DNA of 64,000 nt from positions 1,306 to 65,305 of the forward strand of contig MNCI01005856.1 in assembly GCA_015680685.1 (NCBI GenBank). The letters run 5' to 3'. A program made the position numbers and the translations under genes. Source of the DNA: Gnetum montanum (Eukaryota > Streptophyta > Gnetopsida > Gnetales > Gnetaceae). The stretch's first letter is position 1. Each line of letters begins with the position of its first letter. Shown here in pieces: positions 1 to 11,100 of the stretch. Under the pieces are notes generated by a model. It saw only the letters and a list, made by a program, of their open reading frames with translations. It ran no database searches and was not told where the DNA came from.

Positions 1-370
1 TGGTGATCCCAGCAACAATTAGCGTTTGGTAACCGTGGTTGCATCGGTTCAGGGTGTGTACGGTAAGTGGGAACAGATGCTGATGCTAGGTAATTTAGAC
101 TTAGTACATTAGTTAGAGTGAGTAATTAGTTTCTCAACCCTTCAACTCAATAGCATAGGAGATAAAACATAAAAACTATAAAAATCATATACCTCGAACT
201 TACTTCACCATACACCGTGACAACTACAAGTAAGTCTGGGAAGACAACGAATGATTAACCCTAAGTGTTCCATGGGGCGTGTAGGCACTTAGTCTGCGGA
301 GTTCGACAGGATCGCGTATGCTATGCTCGTATTTGTATGGTTGAGTGTAGGGGTATCTCGCCACTCATCA
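1..370 (+). repeat. 3' portion of a gypsy LTR (element body lies left of the window)
   Basis: The segment carries the same ordered blocks as the 3' halves of the LTRs at 5452-6291 and 40309-41295: the 'gcgtttggtaa' block, 'caggtgtgtacgg', an 'accataca' block followed by 'ctgggaagacaacga', and 'gtatggttgagtgtaggggta' ending in ACTCATCA at 370. The sequence after 370 does not resemble the tRNA-Asp-type primer site that follows the 5' LTRs of A and B. I therefore read it as a 3' LTR or solo LTR rather than a 5' LTR. Its 5' end is outside the window. Confidence 0.75.
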
Positions 371-2820
371 ATGATAAAATCAATATGCAATTGTGAACAA
401 AACCACCATAGATTTTTTCTTTTACTATTAAGAAAAGAATATGAAATAGTGTGTCCCAACAATCATTAGGTTGCAATCACCATGGATGCTAAAAAAAATC
501 ATAGGCCTATCTCAAAATAGCACATTTGCTATGGATTCAACCTTCAACATTAACAAATATGAAGTAAATAGAATTTTGGAATTATTCAGAAATCTTGTGT
601 CAAAAAAATTGTACTACAATTAGCTCATTTTTAAAATATAAATAGTTTGTTTTAAACAACTCCATCTTTACATAGTCATGGCTTTTGATTAATACTATAA
701 TGAACTACCTCCAGCATGGGTGATCTCCTCTAGGTGTACAGAAAGTGATATTATAGCTTGGCTTTCTGAATTGATGAGAAGATGTAAGTCATGAGAGTTA
801 CAATGGATAGTAAATGCTTTCATGCTTGATAATTCAAAAGATGAAATGAATGTAGTATAGTAATGTTGATAACACTAAAATTTTTAATGCAAATTGAAAG
901 TTGATTAGAAAACATGGAGACATTTGAATTGAATATGTAAAATTATGTTAAATCTCTAGGCCAGTAGTTGGTTGTTGTATTTTTCTATGCATTTGGCATG
1001 TCTTGAGGACATGGAGGAAGAACTTGGCAAAAAAAGTTAGAGATTCAACATTGAGAAAGGTAATGGTAGAACATATGAACTATATTACGAATGAATGCAA
1101 ACTCCTATGGATGTTGTGGAAACTAACAAGTGTATCAATACATATAGATAGAACTTGGATTTCATCACTGTCCAAAGAGCCAAAGGATAAATGGAGATAA
1201 ATATCATGGGTATATATTTAATTGATATTGTTATAACTATATTAATAAAAATAGATTGTATGTTCTATTTTTTTTTTTGTTACCATGGGCTAAAACATTC
1301 ATTTCTTAGGCATGTGGACAAAAGTCTTTCATGATATTCAACATGCTTAGTAACACATAAACATTGTTGTATAGTCCCATCATAGATTTCTAAAATGGAA
1401 ATTCTTGAGCAATATAAGCAATATGAAATATCTTTACATTGATTGGCTTATATTACTATATTACTAGAACAATGCAAAAGTTAAAGTTGTAGGATGTCTA
1501 GTAAATAAAATGGGTAAAGAAATCAATAAGAAGACATGAAAAAAGGCTATTCAAATCTATGATGATGATTGCATACAAGTCTTAGATAAAGAATATGAAT
1601 ATTTTGTGCAAAGTCAAAATTTTTTAAAATGGGACAGTTGGTATAGGGTGTCTTAAGTGTTCTATTTCAATTTTTTCTGTGAGTGTAGATGGTCTAGCCT
1701 CAGTTATTTTTGCAAGCATTCAATGAAATTTTTGATATTAGTGAAAGAACCTACCAATGTATATAAGTTCTTCTTCTAAGATGAGTTTTTTTATTCCAAA
1801 ATCCCTTTTAAGCTAAATTCATTTATGCCTCATGAGTTTCCAAGTCATGAAGAAGCATCACAATTAGGGATGATACCAGAGATGTTCTAATCAACCAATT
1901 GAAAATCCAATAATAATGAAGTACACAACACTACAATATCATCCCAAGAGAACATAAAAAATGAGGTTCATAAATCAGATGAGTGATCAAAACCTTTTGA
2001 GAACAATGTAGATGCAAGTTGGGAAGATAAAATACCAACATTGAAAAAGGCATTTACAAATTTTGCAAAGATTATGCCCATAGATAGAGATAGTGTTCTA
2101 GAACTTGAAAGATATGCTCAATAGTTGGAATCAAAGTTTTTGTTCTTAGGAAATCCAAATGGTTTGGTAAGTGAAAAAAGATTATCTAGTTGGGACAACC
2201 CTACTAAAATTCATCAAGAAAAGCCTTTTACTCAAAAGTATGCTAGAAAACTATTTAGAAAAGGCAAGGATATAGTTCAATTCCAATGATTTGGTTTTGA
2301 AAACGCAAAGAATGATTGTTATGTTTAAGAAACTAATATTTCTTATGTTTTATTTACAAAATGGAATGAAGATAGCCAAGGATACAACTAAAACTCATCT
2401 GCTTCTCATTCGAATGTGATCTAGTAGAATGCTAAGGCTGTATGAAGAAGACATGTATTTGATTTTGGCAACCAATAGGCTTAATTGTAGTACATATTTC
2501 TCTCTATCTTAAAAGAAAAGGGAAGTCACCTAGGTTCTAATTTTAAACAATTATTCATTACTATAATGTTTCATAATTTGTCCACAATATTGTTATTTAT
2601 GATGGTTGCCTTGTTTTGTTGGGCTGTATTTCCTTGAACCTTTGAATAGTTATTATAATAGCTTAAACTATTTCTGATAGTTTGGGGTAATATCTATAAA
2701 AGTTATGGTACTATTATTTACTATTGTGCCTAAATCAATGCATCTTTGGTTCAATTTAATGAAGTGTTCCTACATTACAAATAATTCATAATGTATATGA
2801 AAATTTGTGTGGACATTGTC
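371..2820 (+). pseudogene. AT-rich region with decayed, unidentified coding remnants
   Basis: No intact gene is present. From about 900 to 2440 the plus strand gives long stretches of plausible, charged, non-low-complexity protein broken by stops and frame changes, for example the 65-codon ORF at 1003-1200 and the readable run at about 1980-2290 (containing DASWEDKIPTLKKAF and LELERYAQ). This is the texture of an old coding sequence, possibly transposon-derived. I do not recognise the family and assign no function. Confidence 0.3.
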
Positions 2821-3430
2821 CCACCTATGCTTTAAAAATAAAAACAATATCCTGCAGGTCCATGCTTCTCATAGTTTCATCTAATGCAAGAGTATGCGAT
2901 TCAAAGTGCGATGTAGACAATTTCATCCTGGACTGCGACGCCCATTGCGACTAGTAGCAGAATGCAATTATTAAGACAACAAAGATCCTTGTAATTGAGA
3001 CACTGCGAGTCGAAGTATACATGGATCTTACATGTGTATGTCATTGTGTGTCGCAAATATTAAAATTCCAGAAACAATATTTTGGCAGTGTGAATTCATG
3101 CCACTTGCATGATCTTCTTATAGACTACGAGTCGCATATTGCTATGTGGACTATATTTTTAAATGCCTGGACGACGAGTCTGGTGCGAGACGCACATTAA
3201 AATTGTCTTTTTGCAGACTAACGACGAGACGCACAAGCTCATGTCACACATTAAATAAGAAAAATAAAAACTTCGTTGCTGGAAAAATGACTCATTTCGA
3301 CCATTTGTTTCACCTCAGCGAATTGTAGCAGAGCGAGGTGGACCATCACCATCAACGGCATTCAAGCTCACCACAGAGGAGAGGGAATTCCATTATTGAA
3401 AGCAGCAATGATAGACAAGGTGAGTAAAAT
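2821..3430 (+). other. CpG-rich patch resembling the 5' region of a plant gene
   Basis: The base composition differs from its AT-rich surroundings. CGA/TCGC-type motifs recur (cgagtcgc, gcgagtcg, gacgagtc, gcgagacgcac) between about 2930 and 3235. Near the end an 'atgatagacaag|gtgagtaaaatg' sequence resembles a short first exon followed by a strong splice donor at about 3420. A 60-codon ORF lies at 3146-3328. No downstream exon of a known protein was found, so this could be a promoter and first exon of a truncated gene or a fragment of a mobile element. Confidence 0.25.
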
Positions 3431-5446
3431 GACACCCAATTTTAGAAATGTCTTCATGGTTAATGTCCAATAGGGTTTTCTGCGATTATTTGTGAGAAAT
3501 TATTTCAAATTTGTGGGTTTAGGGGATGGAATGAAAATATTGTTCAATAAATAATTTTTCATTTATAAATTCTACTACATTCTATACAAATTTTTTTTTT
3601 TCATGTGGGAGGTGAGGAATATAGACAGAAATTTTAGGGTTTTTGTTTCACCCTTCTTTGTTACCACAAATTTAAGAGCCAAAAATTGAATGTTCTTGTT
3701 CTTAGCCTCCTTCACGTAGTGTTTTTGCAAGAAGATCTTCAAGTTTCAATGTTACGGTAGGCAAAATTATACGTTGCATACAATGTACATTTCTGCATCT
3801 ACGTAAAGTTTTGTTCTTTCTCCATTCAATGTTGCGCGGAATTGTGCCGACGTGTAAGCTTTAGCGTTGTTGTGAAAAGCCTTTAATTTGGAAATAGGAT
3901 TTGTTTCCTTTTAATGTCAACCTTTGTCAATTCCTTCTAGGACACCAACTTCCATTTCCTCGTTATTAACCAGTATTTTCCAACAAATAGTAACACAGAA
4001 ATTATGTAAAAAACACAAAGTTCAAACTAAGTAGTACTCAGCTGAAAAAACAAGTACACTTTCTAATGGAGAGTAGAAATATATATGTTATCAGACTCAT
4101 AACATCATTAAGAAAATTATAAGTATTCTAATAACTTTGGGAACAAATCAACAAGTTTCTTCTAACTTTTGGATCTTTTATAAGGAAGAAAGGCCACATA
4201 CGAGTCGTTATTAGTATTCAACATCAATAATTCCTGGTCTTCTTTGTACCTTTGTTGTGCTCTATGTTGCTCATAGTAAAAATAAAAAATGATGAAAGTT
4301 CTCAATATAAATGTGATTATTGGAAAACAAAGAGGTTAAAAATATGTAAAATTTACTAGAATTCATAACAAGGAAAAAGCTAGTTCCAACTTGTAGGATT
4401 TTGGTGATATGGTGGCCAATAAGATAGTAAAGCGACAGTATGCTGTGTCAACAATCACTTTGTTTTGATTATTGGAAGCAACCTTTCATATTCACAATCT
4501 TAGAAATAGACAATGAGGATTTGTGGACTACCGACAACAATAAAAAAAAGCTTCATATGGAAAATTCCTTCATCAACCACAGTTTGAATCCATGCATACT
4601 AGTGTGTAAGTTGTCATTTAGAATCTCTAGATTGATGACAAACATGCAAACATCTATTCCATTGGTAGACACTACTATGCAGTACCTCACTAGTGATGAG
4701 CACACAACAATGCCTCAACCCACTACCTCTAGTCAAAAATCTATAGGTTCTAGATATATTTGTTGGTTCTAGTTAGTAATGTATAATGTTCTGAATAGTT
4801 TTCTTGCTTCCTTAATAACTCTTAGTCAATGAAATTAAAGCTTAAACATTTTAATTGAAACATACAGTCATCCATCCAATGACTTCTAGAAAAAATAACA
4901 AAACACAACATTCATATATTTGCACACAACAATGGTGAAGAAACAAAATATCTAGGTATAGAAAGAAAGGAAGAAAGATTTTCCCTTGAACAAATAATTA
5001 CTTTTCTCAAACCCTTGTTACATAATCTTTAATCCAATCCACGTATTTACTTCAAATCCTCAAATACTTACATTGTGGCCAATAGAAAAATAAAGCATTT
5101 AGTAATGAAGTAGGCTACTTGTAGGAAAGCAAAAAAGTGTAAGATTCCATTTCTTCATAGAACCTAATTTTTTTGAAGTGTAAAAATAACAAAACAAAAT
5201 TATTTTTCTAAAAATTATTATAATTGAAATAGTCATGAATGATGGTTCATAGCTATTTGTTTTGTAAGGAAACATTCAAAGTTGAAACTTAAATTTTAAT
5301 GCAATAGTTAATGATTTTTAATGGTTTACTAATATCTTAATATTTATTTTATCTTTACAAAGATGTAGTGTACAAGGAAACATTAGAAGAAAGTCTAGCA
5401 AAGTGCAAGAGCAAGAGGTAAGGAGGTAGACATAGGTTCAATAATA
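3431..5446. other. Unassigned AT-rich sequence
   Basis: Nothing was recognised with confidence. A plus-strand ORF of 110 codons at 4440-4772 (starting MLCQQSLCFDYW) has no family resemblance I can see and may be chance. The right edge is the GTTTG target site at 5447-5451 of the gypsy element that follows. Confidence 0.35.
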
Positions 5447-5451
5447 GTTTG

Positions 5452-6291
5452 TGATGAGTCCCAATATTAGACCCCCGATATCAGATATGCAATATCGGGA
5501 TTGACTAAGAAAAATTGGATACATGATGTCAGAGCCTGTCTCATTGGCTATAAATAAGAGATAGGGGTGCTTGGTTTTGAGTAGTTTTTTTCTTTCAGTC
5601 CTTAGCTGAACTCTTGCAGTTTTTTCCTTTCTAGAGTTAGAATTATTTCTTTTGAGTGCCCGCAGTAGAAGTCATAAAGTGAACAGATCTTTATTCGAGT
5701 AGTGTGTACTTGAGCACACCTTGTGTCCGGAAATAAAGACGAACTTTGTGAGAAACCTTGCAATATTCAGAATAGCTTAATTATTGCAATTAATTTTATT
5801 TATTGTTATTTGATGCTTTCATAGTTAATCAATGTTATTTTTATAGAATTATTAAGTATCAATGAATTAGCACACTCAACATGACCACTTCGAGCATATG
5901 TGGAACACTTGGTAACCCAATAACGACTAGCGTTTGGTAATCCCAATAGTGTTACACTGGTTCAAGATGTGTTTGGAGAGTGGTAACGGATGCTGGTGTT
6001 AGGACTAGTTAGAGAATAGTTAATTCGTTAAATCAAATTAGTTATTAATTTACTTCATTTCTCTATCTTAAGCATCAAGAATAAAAAACATAAAAATAAT
6101 AAAAATCATAAACCTTGAGTTTACTTAACCATACAACTGTGCCTTACAAGTAAGCTTGGGAAGACAACAATTACATAACTCATCCTTGTTCTGTGTAGGT
6201 GCATAAGCACTTAATCCTTGGAGTTCAACCAGATTGTGTGTGAATGCTCGTATTCATATGGTTGGGCGTAGTGGTACCTTACTACTCGTCA
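5452..6291 (+). repeat. 5' LTR of gypsy element A
   Basis: 840 bp, starting TGATGAGTCCCAATATTAG and ending TACTCGTCA. It is matched along its length by the copy at 14537-15373. The U3 contains GATATC/ATATCGGG dyads. Next come a TATA box at 5548, GAGTGCCCGCAGT at 5654 and AATAAA at 5732, placing the transcript start and polyadenylation site within the middle third. Confidence 0.93.
5548..5556 (+). promoter_or_regulatory. TATA box of the element A 5' LTR (CTATAAATA)
   Basis: CTATAAATA at 5548-5556 has a counterpart at 14633-14641 in the 3' LTR. The motif GAGTGCCCGCAGT (5654-5666; 14736-14748) follows 103-106 nt downstream in both copies. Equivalent TATA/motif pairs occur in the LTRs of elements B and D at nearly the same spacing, which supports this as the real core promoter. 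An AATAAA at 5732-5737 is the likely LTR polyadenylation signal. Confidence 0.75.
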
Positions 6292-6292
6292 T

Positions 6293-6312
6293 TGGCCCTA
6301 TTGCTAGGGATT
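6293..6312 (+). other. Primer-binding site of element A, tRNA-Asp type
   Basis: TGGCCCTATTGCTAGGGATT, two bases after the LTR end, aligns with the familiar TGGCGCCGTTGCCGGGGAT complementary to the 3' end of plant tRNA-Asp, with a few substitutions. This primer choice is known for Athila/Tat-lineage gypsy elements. Confidence 0.7.
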
Positions 6313-6428
6313 TTGTTGTTTGTGCATTGATTAGAACTTCAGAAATATTTCCATCATTGGAACGAACCCTTAAAGTTAGGTATCCTACAATCATTGAAGA
6401 AAAAGCACTGCACACTAAGTAATTGATC

Positions 6429-8350
6429 ATGTCTCCTTCTTCTTATGAAAGTGCTTCACCGACTTGGTCCAATACCATGAACAATCAGAGGCGGGGTGTA
6501 CAAGATGATCCACCAGTGCCCCAATAGTTTTGTATGGTATTCGCTCATCCTGATGAGTACATACTAGAATTTATCTTTATCCTCCACCAAGATGAACAAC
6601 TGCGATGGCGTGATTTAGAAGGTAACATAGTGTTACCTCCCGATCGCTCAATTCTAGGCATGCTTCTTCATGCTTTCACACGAATTGGTATGCAACACTT
6701 ACAATCAGAGTAAGTTGTGCATGAACAAGATTTGAGAGATTATCGATCCATGGAGGCACAACGTCAAAGGGATCTACAACAAGAGAGACATTACAAATCC
6801 GTGAAGGGGAAGTGGTCTCGGGATGTTCCATATGTTCTAAGTGAAAATGACAATGGTGAACTTGTGTCAGGAGGTTTTCCACAAAATGATGTTCCTCTTG
6901 TTGACTTTGGTCAAGGAGCTGAGTACCAGAATCTTCACTCAACTATTCATAATCCAGGTTCTAGTATCAATGAACACAAAGGGTCTAGAAAAGAAATACA
7001 AACGCATGACAATGATAGATATTTCGATCGTAACTACGACCAAGGCTGTGACCGTTGAAGGAAAGGTGACAGGCACCATCATGGTGCCAATCCTCCTTCC
7101 TCCTCACCTTCATCATCTTCTTCCCCCTCTCCTTCAGGATCTAACTGCAGTCACAGAGGCTGAGACCATGAGGATAATGGTAGGAAAGATAGAAATCATC
7201 GACAAAATAGTAGAGAAAGGGAGTGAGGGGATTCCAAAAAGATACATCATGAAAGAAGGGAGAGTAGGGAACAGCATAGGCATCATAGATACCATAGGCA
7301 GCATGATCATGATGAACCCCTACTCACCACCCGAAGTATGTTAAATATAACAGAGGCTGTTAGGATCCTAACAAGGCACTAGAAAGATAGTAGGATCAAA
7401 AGACTAGACATGAATAACATCCCATGTTTTGAAGGGGAACACAATGCTAATCCTCAAAACCATTTACAAGCATTCCATGACGCATGTGCCTTGCAGAATA
7501 TAGAAAATGAGTGGTAAAAGCTAAAGTTGTTTCCATGGACACTGATAAAGGAAGTAGAAAGGTAGTACCAGTTCTTAGAACTAAAATCCATTTGTAGATG
7601 GTGTACCATGTTGGAGCTATTCACCAATAAGTATCAAACATACTCTTGGGTGTCCAACTTGCGTAAGCAAATCTAAGGATGGAAACAAGGAGGACACGAA
7701 CCCTTGGATGCTACCATGGGCCGGTATTATTCATTATTACATCGTTTCCCTGGCCATGGTTACTCGCAAAAGGAACAACTATGCCATCTGGTAGATGGGC
7801 TTAGGTACGAAACGTGAAGAACCCTTGGGACTTATGCCCAAGGAAGGCTATCTGAGCTCAAGGCCCATCAAATACAAAGATTGTTGAAGCAAGTTGCCAA
7901 GGAGGAAGGCGAGTTGAGGAAAAGAGAAAGTGTGGAGGAGTACAACAGATATCCTTCCCTTCAAAAGAAGGAAATTAGATTTTGCAAAGACGAAGAAGAG
8001 TCACAACTTGAAGAGATAGTGAATAGAAAGACTTTGCCCATTCAAAAATTTATGTCAGAAGTATCAACAAAGGTGGAACTCCCTAGATGAAAAATTCCAA
8101 ACTGTCCTAAAAATAGTAGAGGAGTCTAGAGAACAAAGTAGTGACTGAGAAAGAAGGAAAAAGAAAGAAGCTGAGTATGCACATAATAGGGGTAAGGGCA
8201 AGACTGCCTTCACTGAAGAGGTTGTGGACTCAGATATAGGCAATGATGGTGAATGTGAGATTTTCCAGTATGACCATCCTAAAGGATGTTGCCCAATAGT
8301 GTCACATCTCCAAGAATCTGGGGTGTATGCGCTAAATCCACGATTAAATA
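6429..8350 (+). pseudogene. gag: gag of gypsy element A (degenerate)
   Basis: Gag is the structural protein that packages element RNA. It reads from an ATG at 6429 (MSPSSYESASPTW) and can be followed in essentially one frame to about 8350 with scattered stops. The middle is rich in Arg, His, Asp and Ser. The conserved core CFEGEHN...HLQAFHDACALQNI (about 7420-7500) is followed by LFTNKYQTYSWVSNL (about 7618-7665) and a charged helical stretch at 7881-8090. Near the C-terminus, about 8250-8345, a motif of the form C-E-I-F-x-Y-D-H-P-K-G-C-C-P-I-V-x-H-L-Q-E is shared with the gags of elements B and C. No standard CCHC knuckle was seen. The reading frame is broken by several stops, so no full protein can be made. 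Confidence 0.85.
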
Positions 8351-8929
8351 GATGACAAACACCTAGAAGGTTACCTTATCCTCAAGGTAACCCAAGGTAG
8401 TTCCACCAATCCATGACATATTATCTGAATGGAGCTCCACCACAATCAAATGAACTATCAATAGTGGCAACACCCCCAATCATGGGAAATGCCACTACCA
8501 CGTCAACAGTACACTTACTGTCAACCTAACCCATACGGGTATTACGTTCAACAGCCAATCTCTCCACGTGACTTTACTAGTCATGTCACTCTTCAACCTC
8601 AATACCAGACCCCCAAATACTATAGAACTTCTTCTTCTAAGGGTGATGCTCCACATACGTACTACCCTTCTCATATTTTTGCATCTCTTCCACCCTCATC
8701 TCCATTACCACCTGCTCCAACTATGCAGGGCAAGCTTCCTACCTAGTTGCAGCAATGTAATGCTACAAGGGCTGTCAATTTTTAACCTACTATTGGTTCA
8801 GACAACCGATCAAGAAAGAGATCTTTCTTTAGAACCAACAGTCCAACCAAGTCCTTACAATCACAAGCAGCTAATTATCTGAATGCCTTATCATCATTTC
8901 AATCTTCGGAGCTTCCTTCAAACCAAAAA

Positions 8930-9500
8930 CCACACTCAATGCACACTGTCATGTTAACCCATGCCATCATTGATTGGATTAAGGCTGGTCATCTTCCTAG
9001 GAAATTCTTGAATCCCAGAAGTCCTCTTATTTATTTGCAAATCACTAGAAAAAATCCTTGTAAAGCTCTTTTGGATTTAGGTTATGGTGTTAATTTAATC
9101 CCCTAAGAAATGTATAAAGCCTAGAAGCTGCCTCCGCTAAAGAAGAGTAACATTCATTTAGAGTTGGCCGACTAGTCCATTATTGTTCCATTGGGACTTG
9201 TGGAGGACATTGTCACCACTATTTGTGGATGGTCATATCCAACCAATTTCCTAGTGATCCAAGTTAACAACTGCAAGGAGGACTTTCCAATCATAATGGG
9301 AAGAGAATGGCTAAGTACAATTGATGCACACTTAGGAACACGTGATCTTTCCCTAGAGATATCAAAAGAAAATGCATTTGGAAGGATCGAGAAGAAGAAA
9401 GTTCCATGCATCGCATATAGTGACACAGGGTGCAACTATGTGCAAAAGTCCTGGTTTGTACAACGCTTAACATTACCTACATGCAACCAGTGTGCATAAG
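8930..9500 (+). pseudogene. pro: Aspartic protease domain of gypsy element A (degenerate)
   Basis: The retroviral-type protease cuts the polyprotein. The segment reads ALLDLGYGVNLIP at about 9066-9105, where the usual DTG/DSG triad is DLG as in Athila/Tat elements. Downstream come SYPTNFLVIQV and an FPIIMGREWL motif (about 9280-9311), part of the continuous ORF at 9191-9499. The same residues are seen in element C on the other strand. Stops lie within the N-terminal half, and the frame differs from gag and RT, so a frameshift separates them. Confidence 0.82.
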
Positions 9501-9728
9501 TAATTGACAAAGATGCCTGTATGTAGCAGCCATAAGACAGGAAGGCACTCTATGGCTGATAGCTAATCTAGAAAGCAATTCAACCTTATGCATGGAACCA
9601 ACTAAGATCTTGGCTTATTCCTAATCAATAGCATAGATGCATTAGAGCAAGTCCATTGCCAACTTCCATGTACTGACACCACAGAGATCAACTGGGGGAA
9701 TCTAGAAATCCCTGACGAGTTTAAGTAA

Positions 9729-11100
9729 GTGCCCTTTGAATTAAAATTTTTTCCCATTGGTATGAAGTATGCATTTCTCAAGAATGGAAAATCAGTAATC
9801 ATTAATGCTAAGCTCGCTCCTCAACAAAAAGAAAGACTGTTGAAGATGGTAAACAAATGGTCAAAAGTCTTTGCTTGGTTATATCTTGAATTAACTAGAA
9901 TAGATCCTAGAATATGCCAACATAGAATTTACACTGACCCCTCTATGAAGCCTTGATCACAACCACAAAGACAACTAAACCCAAAGCTTAAGCAAGTAGT
10001 TAAGGAAGAAATTGAATAACTTCTGAAGGCCAAGTTCATCAACCCCATTGCTGATAGTGAATGGGTTAGTCCATTATTCATTGTACATAAAAATGGTGGT
10101 AAATGGAGGATGTGAATAGACTTTAGGCTATTAAACATGGCAACATTTAAAGATCATTTTCCATTGCCATTCATTGACCAAGTCTTAGATACCATTGCTA
10201 GCCATTGTTATTATAGTTTTCTAGATGGTTACAGTGGGTACAATCAAATCTAAATAACACCATAAGACCAAGCCAAAACTACATTTACAAGTCCTTGGGG
10301 GATATTTGCATATAGGTAGATGTTTTTTAGCTTATACAATGTTCCAATAATGTTTCAATGTCTGGTTCTCAGTATATTTCACTATGGAGTGAACTTTGAA
10401 TAAGCATGGGACTGATTAGAGCAAGTATTAAAACGATGTGTTGAAACCAACCTAAGGCTCAATTGGAAAAAAAGCCATTTAATGGTCCAAGAGGGCATTG
10501 TATTAGAGCATAAAATTTCACAAATAGGGATAGAGGTAGATCCTGAAAAAATTAAAGTCATCCAAGGAATCACTCATCAACCTGAAACTATAAAAGATGT
10601 CCAATTATTCCTTGGACATACTAGATATTATAAACGCTTCATCAAGAAATTTTTAAAGATTGCAAAACCATTCATAGAATTAACGAAGAAGACGTATCCT
10701 TTGAATGGACCAAGGAATGTGAGTTAGCCTTCCAAACATTGAAGCAGAAGCTCGTAGAAATACCCATTCTACAAGCTCCTGATTGGTCCAGACCATTCTA
10801 TATAATGATTGACGCATCCAATTTTGCTTTAGAAGTCGTACTTACATAGTTAGATGAGCACAAACATCCCTATTACATTCACTGTGCAAGTCAAAGTATT
10901 GCTGGTGTAAAACTTAAGTATACCACAACAGAAAACGAGTTAATGGTTGTGGTTTGCACTAGAGAAATTTAGGCACTATGTATTAGGCTATAAAGTATTT
11001 GTACATATAGATCATAGTGCGACTTGGTTCCTTATGAATAAACCAACGGTGAGCCCTCGCATCATATGATGGCTTGTGATCTTGCAAGAGTTTGATCTCA
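9729..11100 (+). pseudogene. Reverse transcriptase and RNase H of gypsy element A, catalytic box deleted
   Basis: The RT would copy element RNA into DNA. Motifs appear in order: a WVSPLFIVHKNGGKWRM stretch (about 10060-10110), TFKDHFPLPFIDQVLDTI (about 10144-10196), FLDGYSGYNQI (about 10220-10251) and KTTFTSPWG (about 10276-10302). The expected YMDD/FMDD box is missing. The reading goes from LVLSIF straight into HYGVNFE at about 10368-10400, a loss of roughly 20 codons compared with element C. Thumb and connection segments follow in the ORF at 10482-10727 (IVLEHKISQIGIEVDPEKIKVI), then RNase H (about 10735-11080; IDASNFAL...). Several stops are also present. Confidence 0.88.

Noticed and set aside
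6676-6942. 88-codon minus-strand ORF inside element A
   Set aside because: Antisense shadow of the gag coding sequence.
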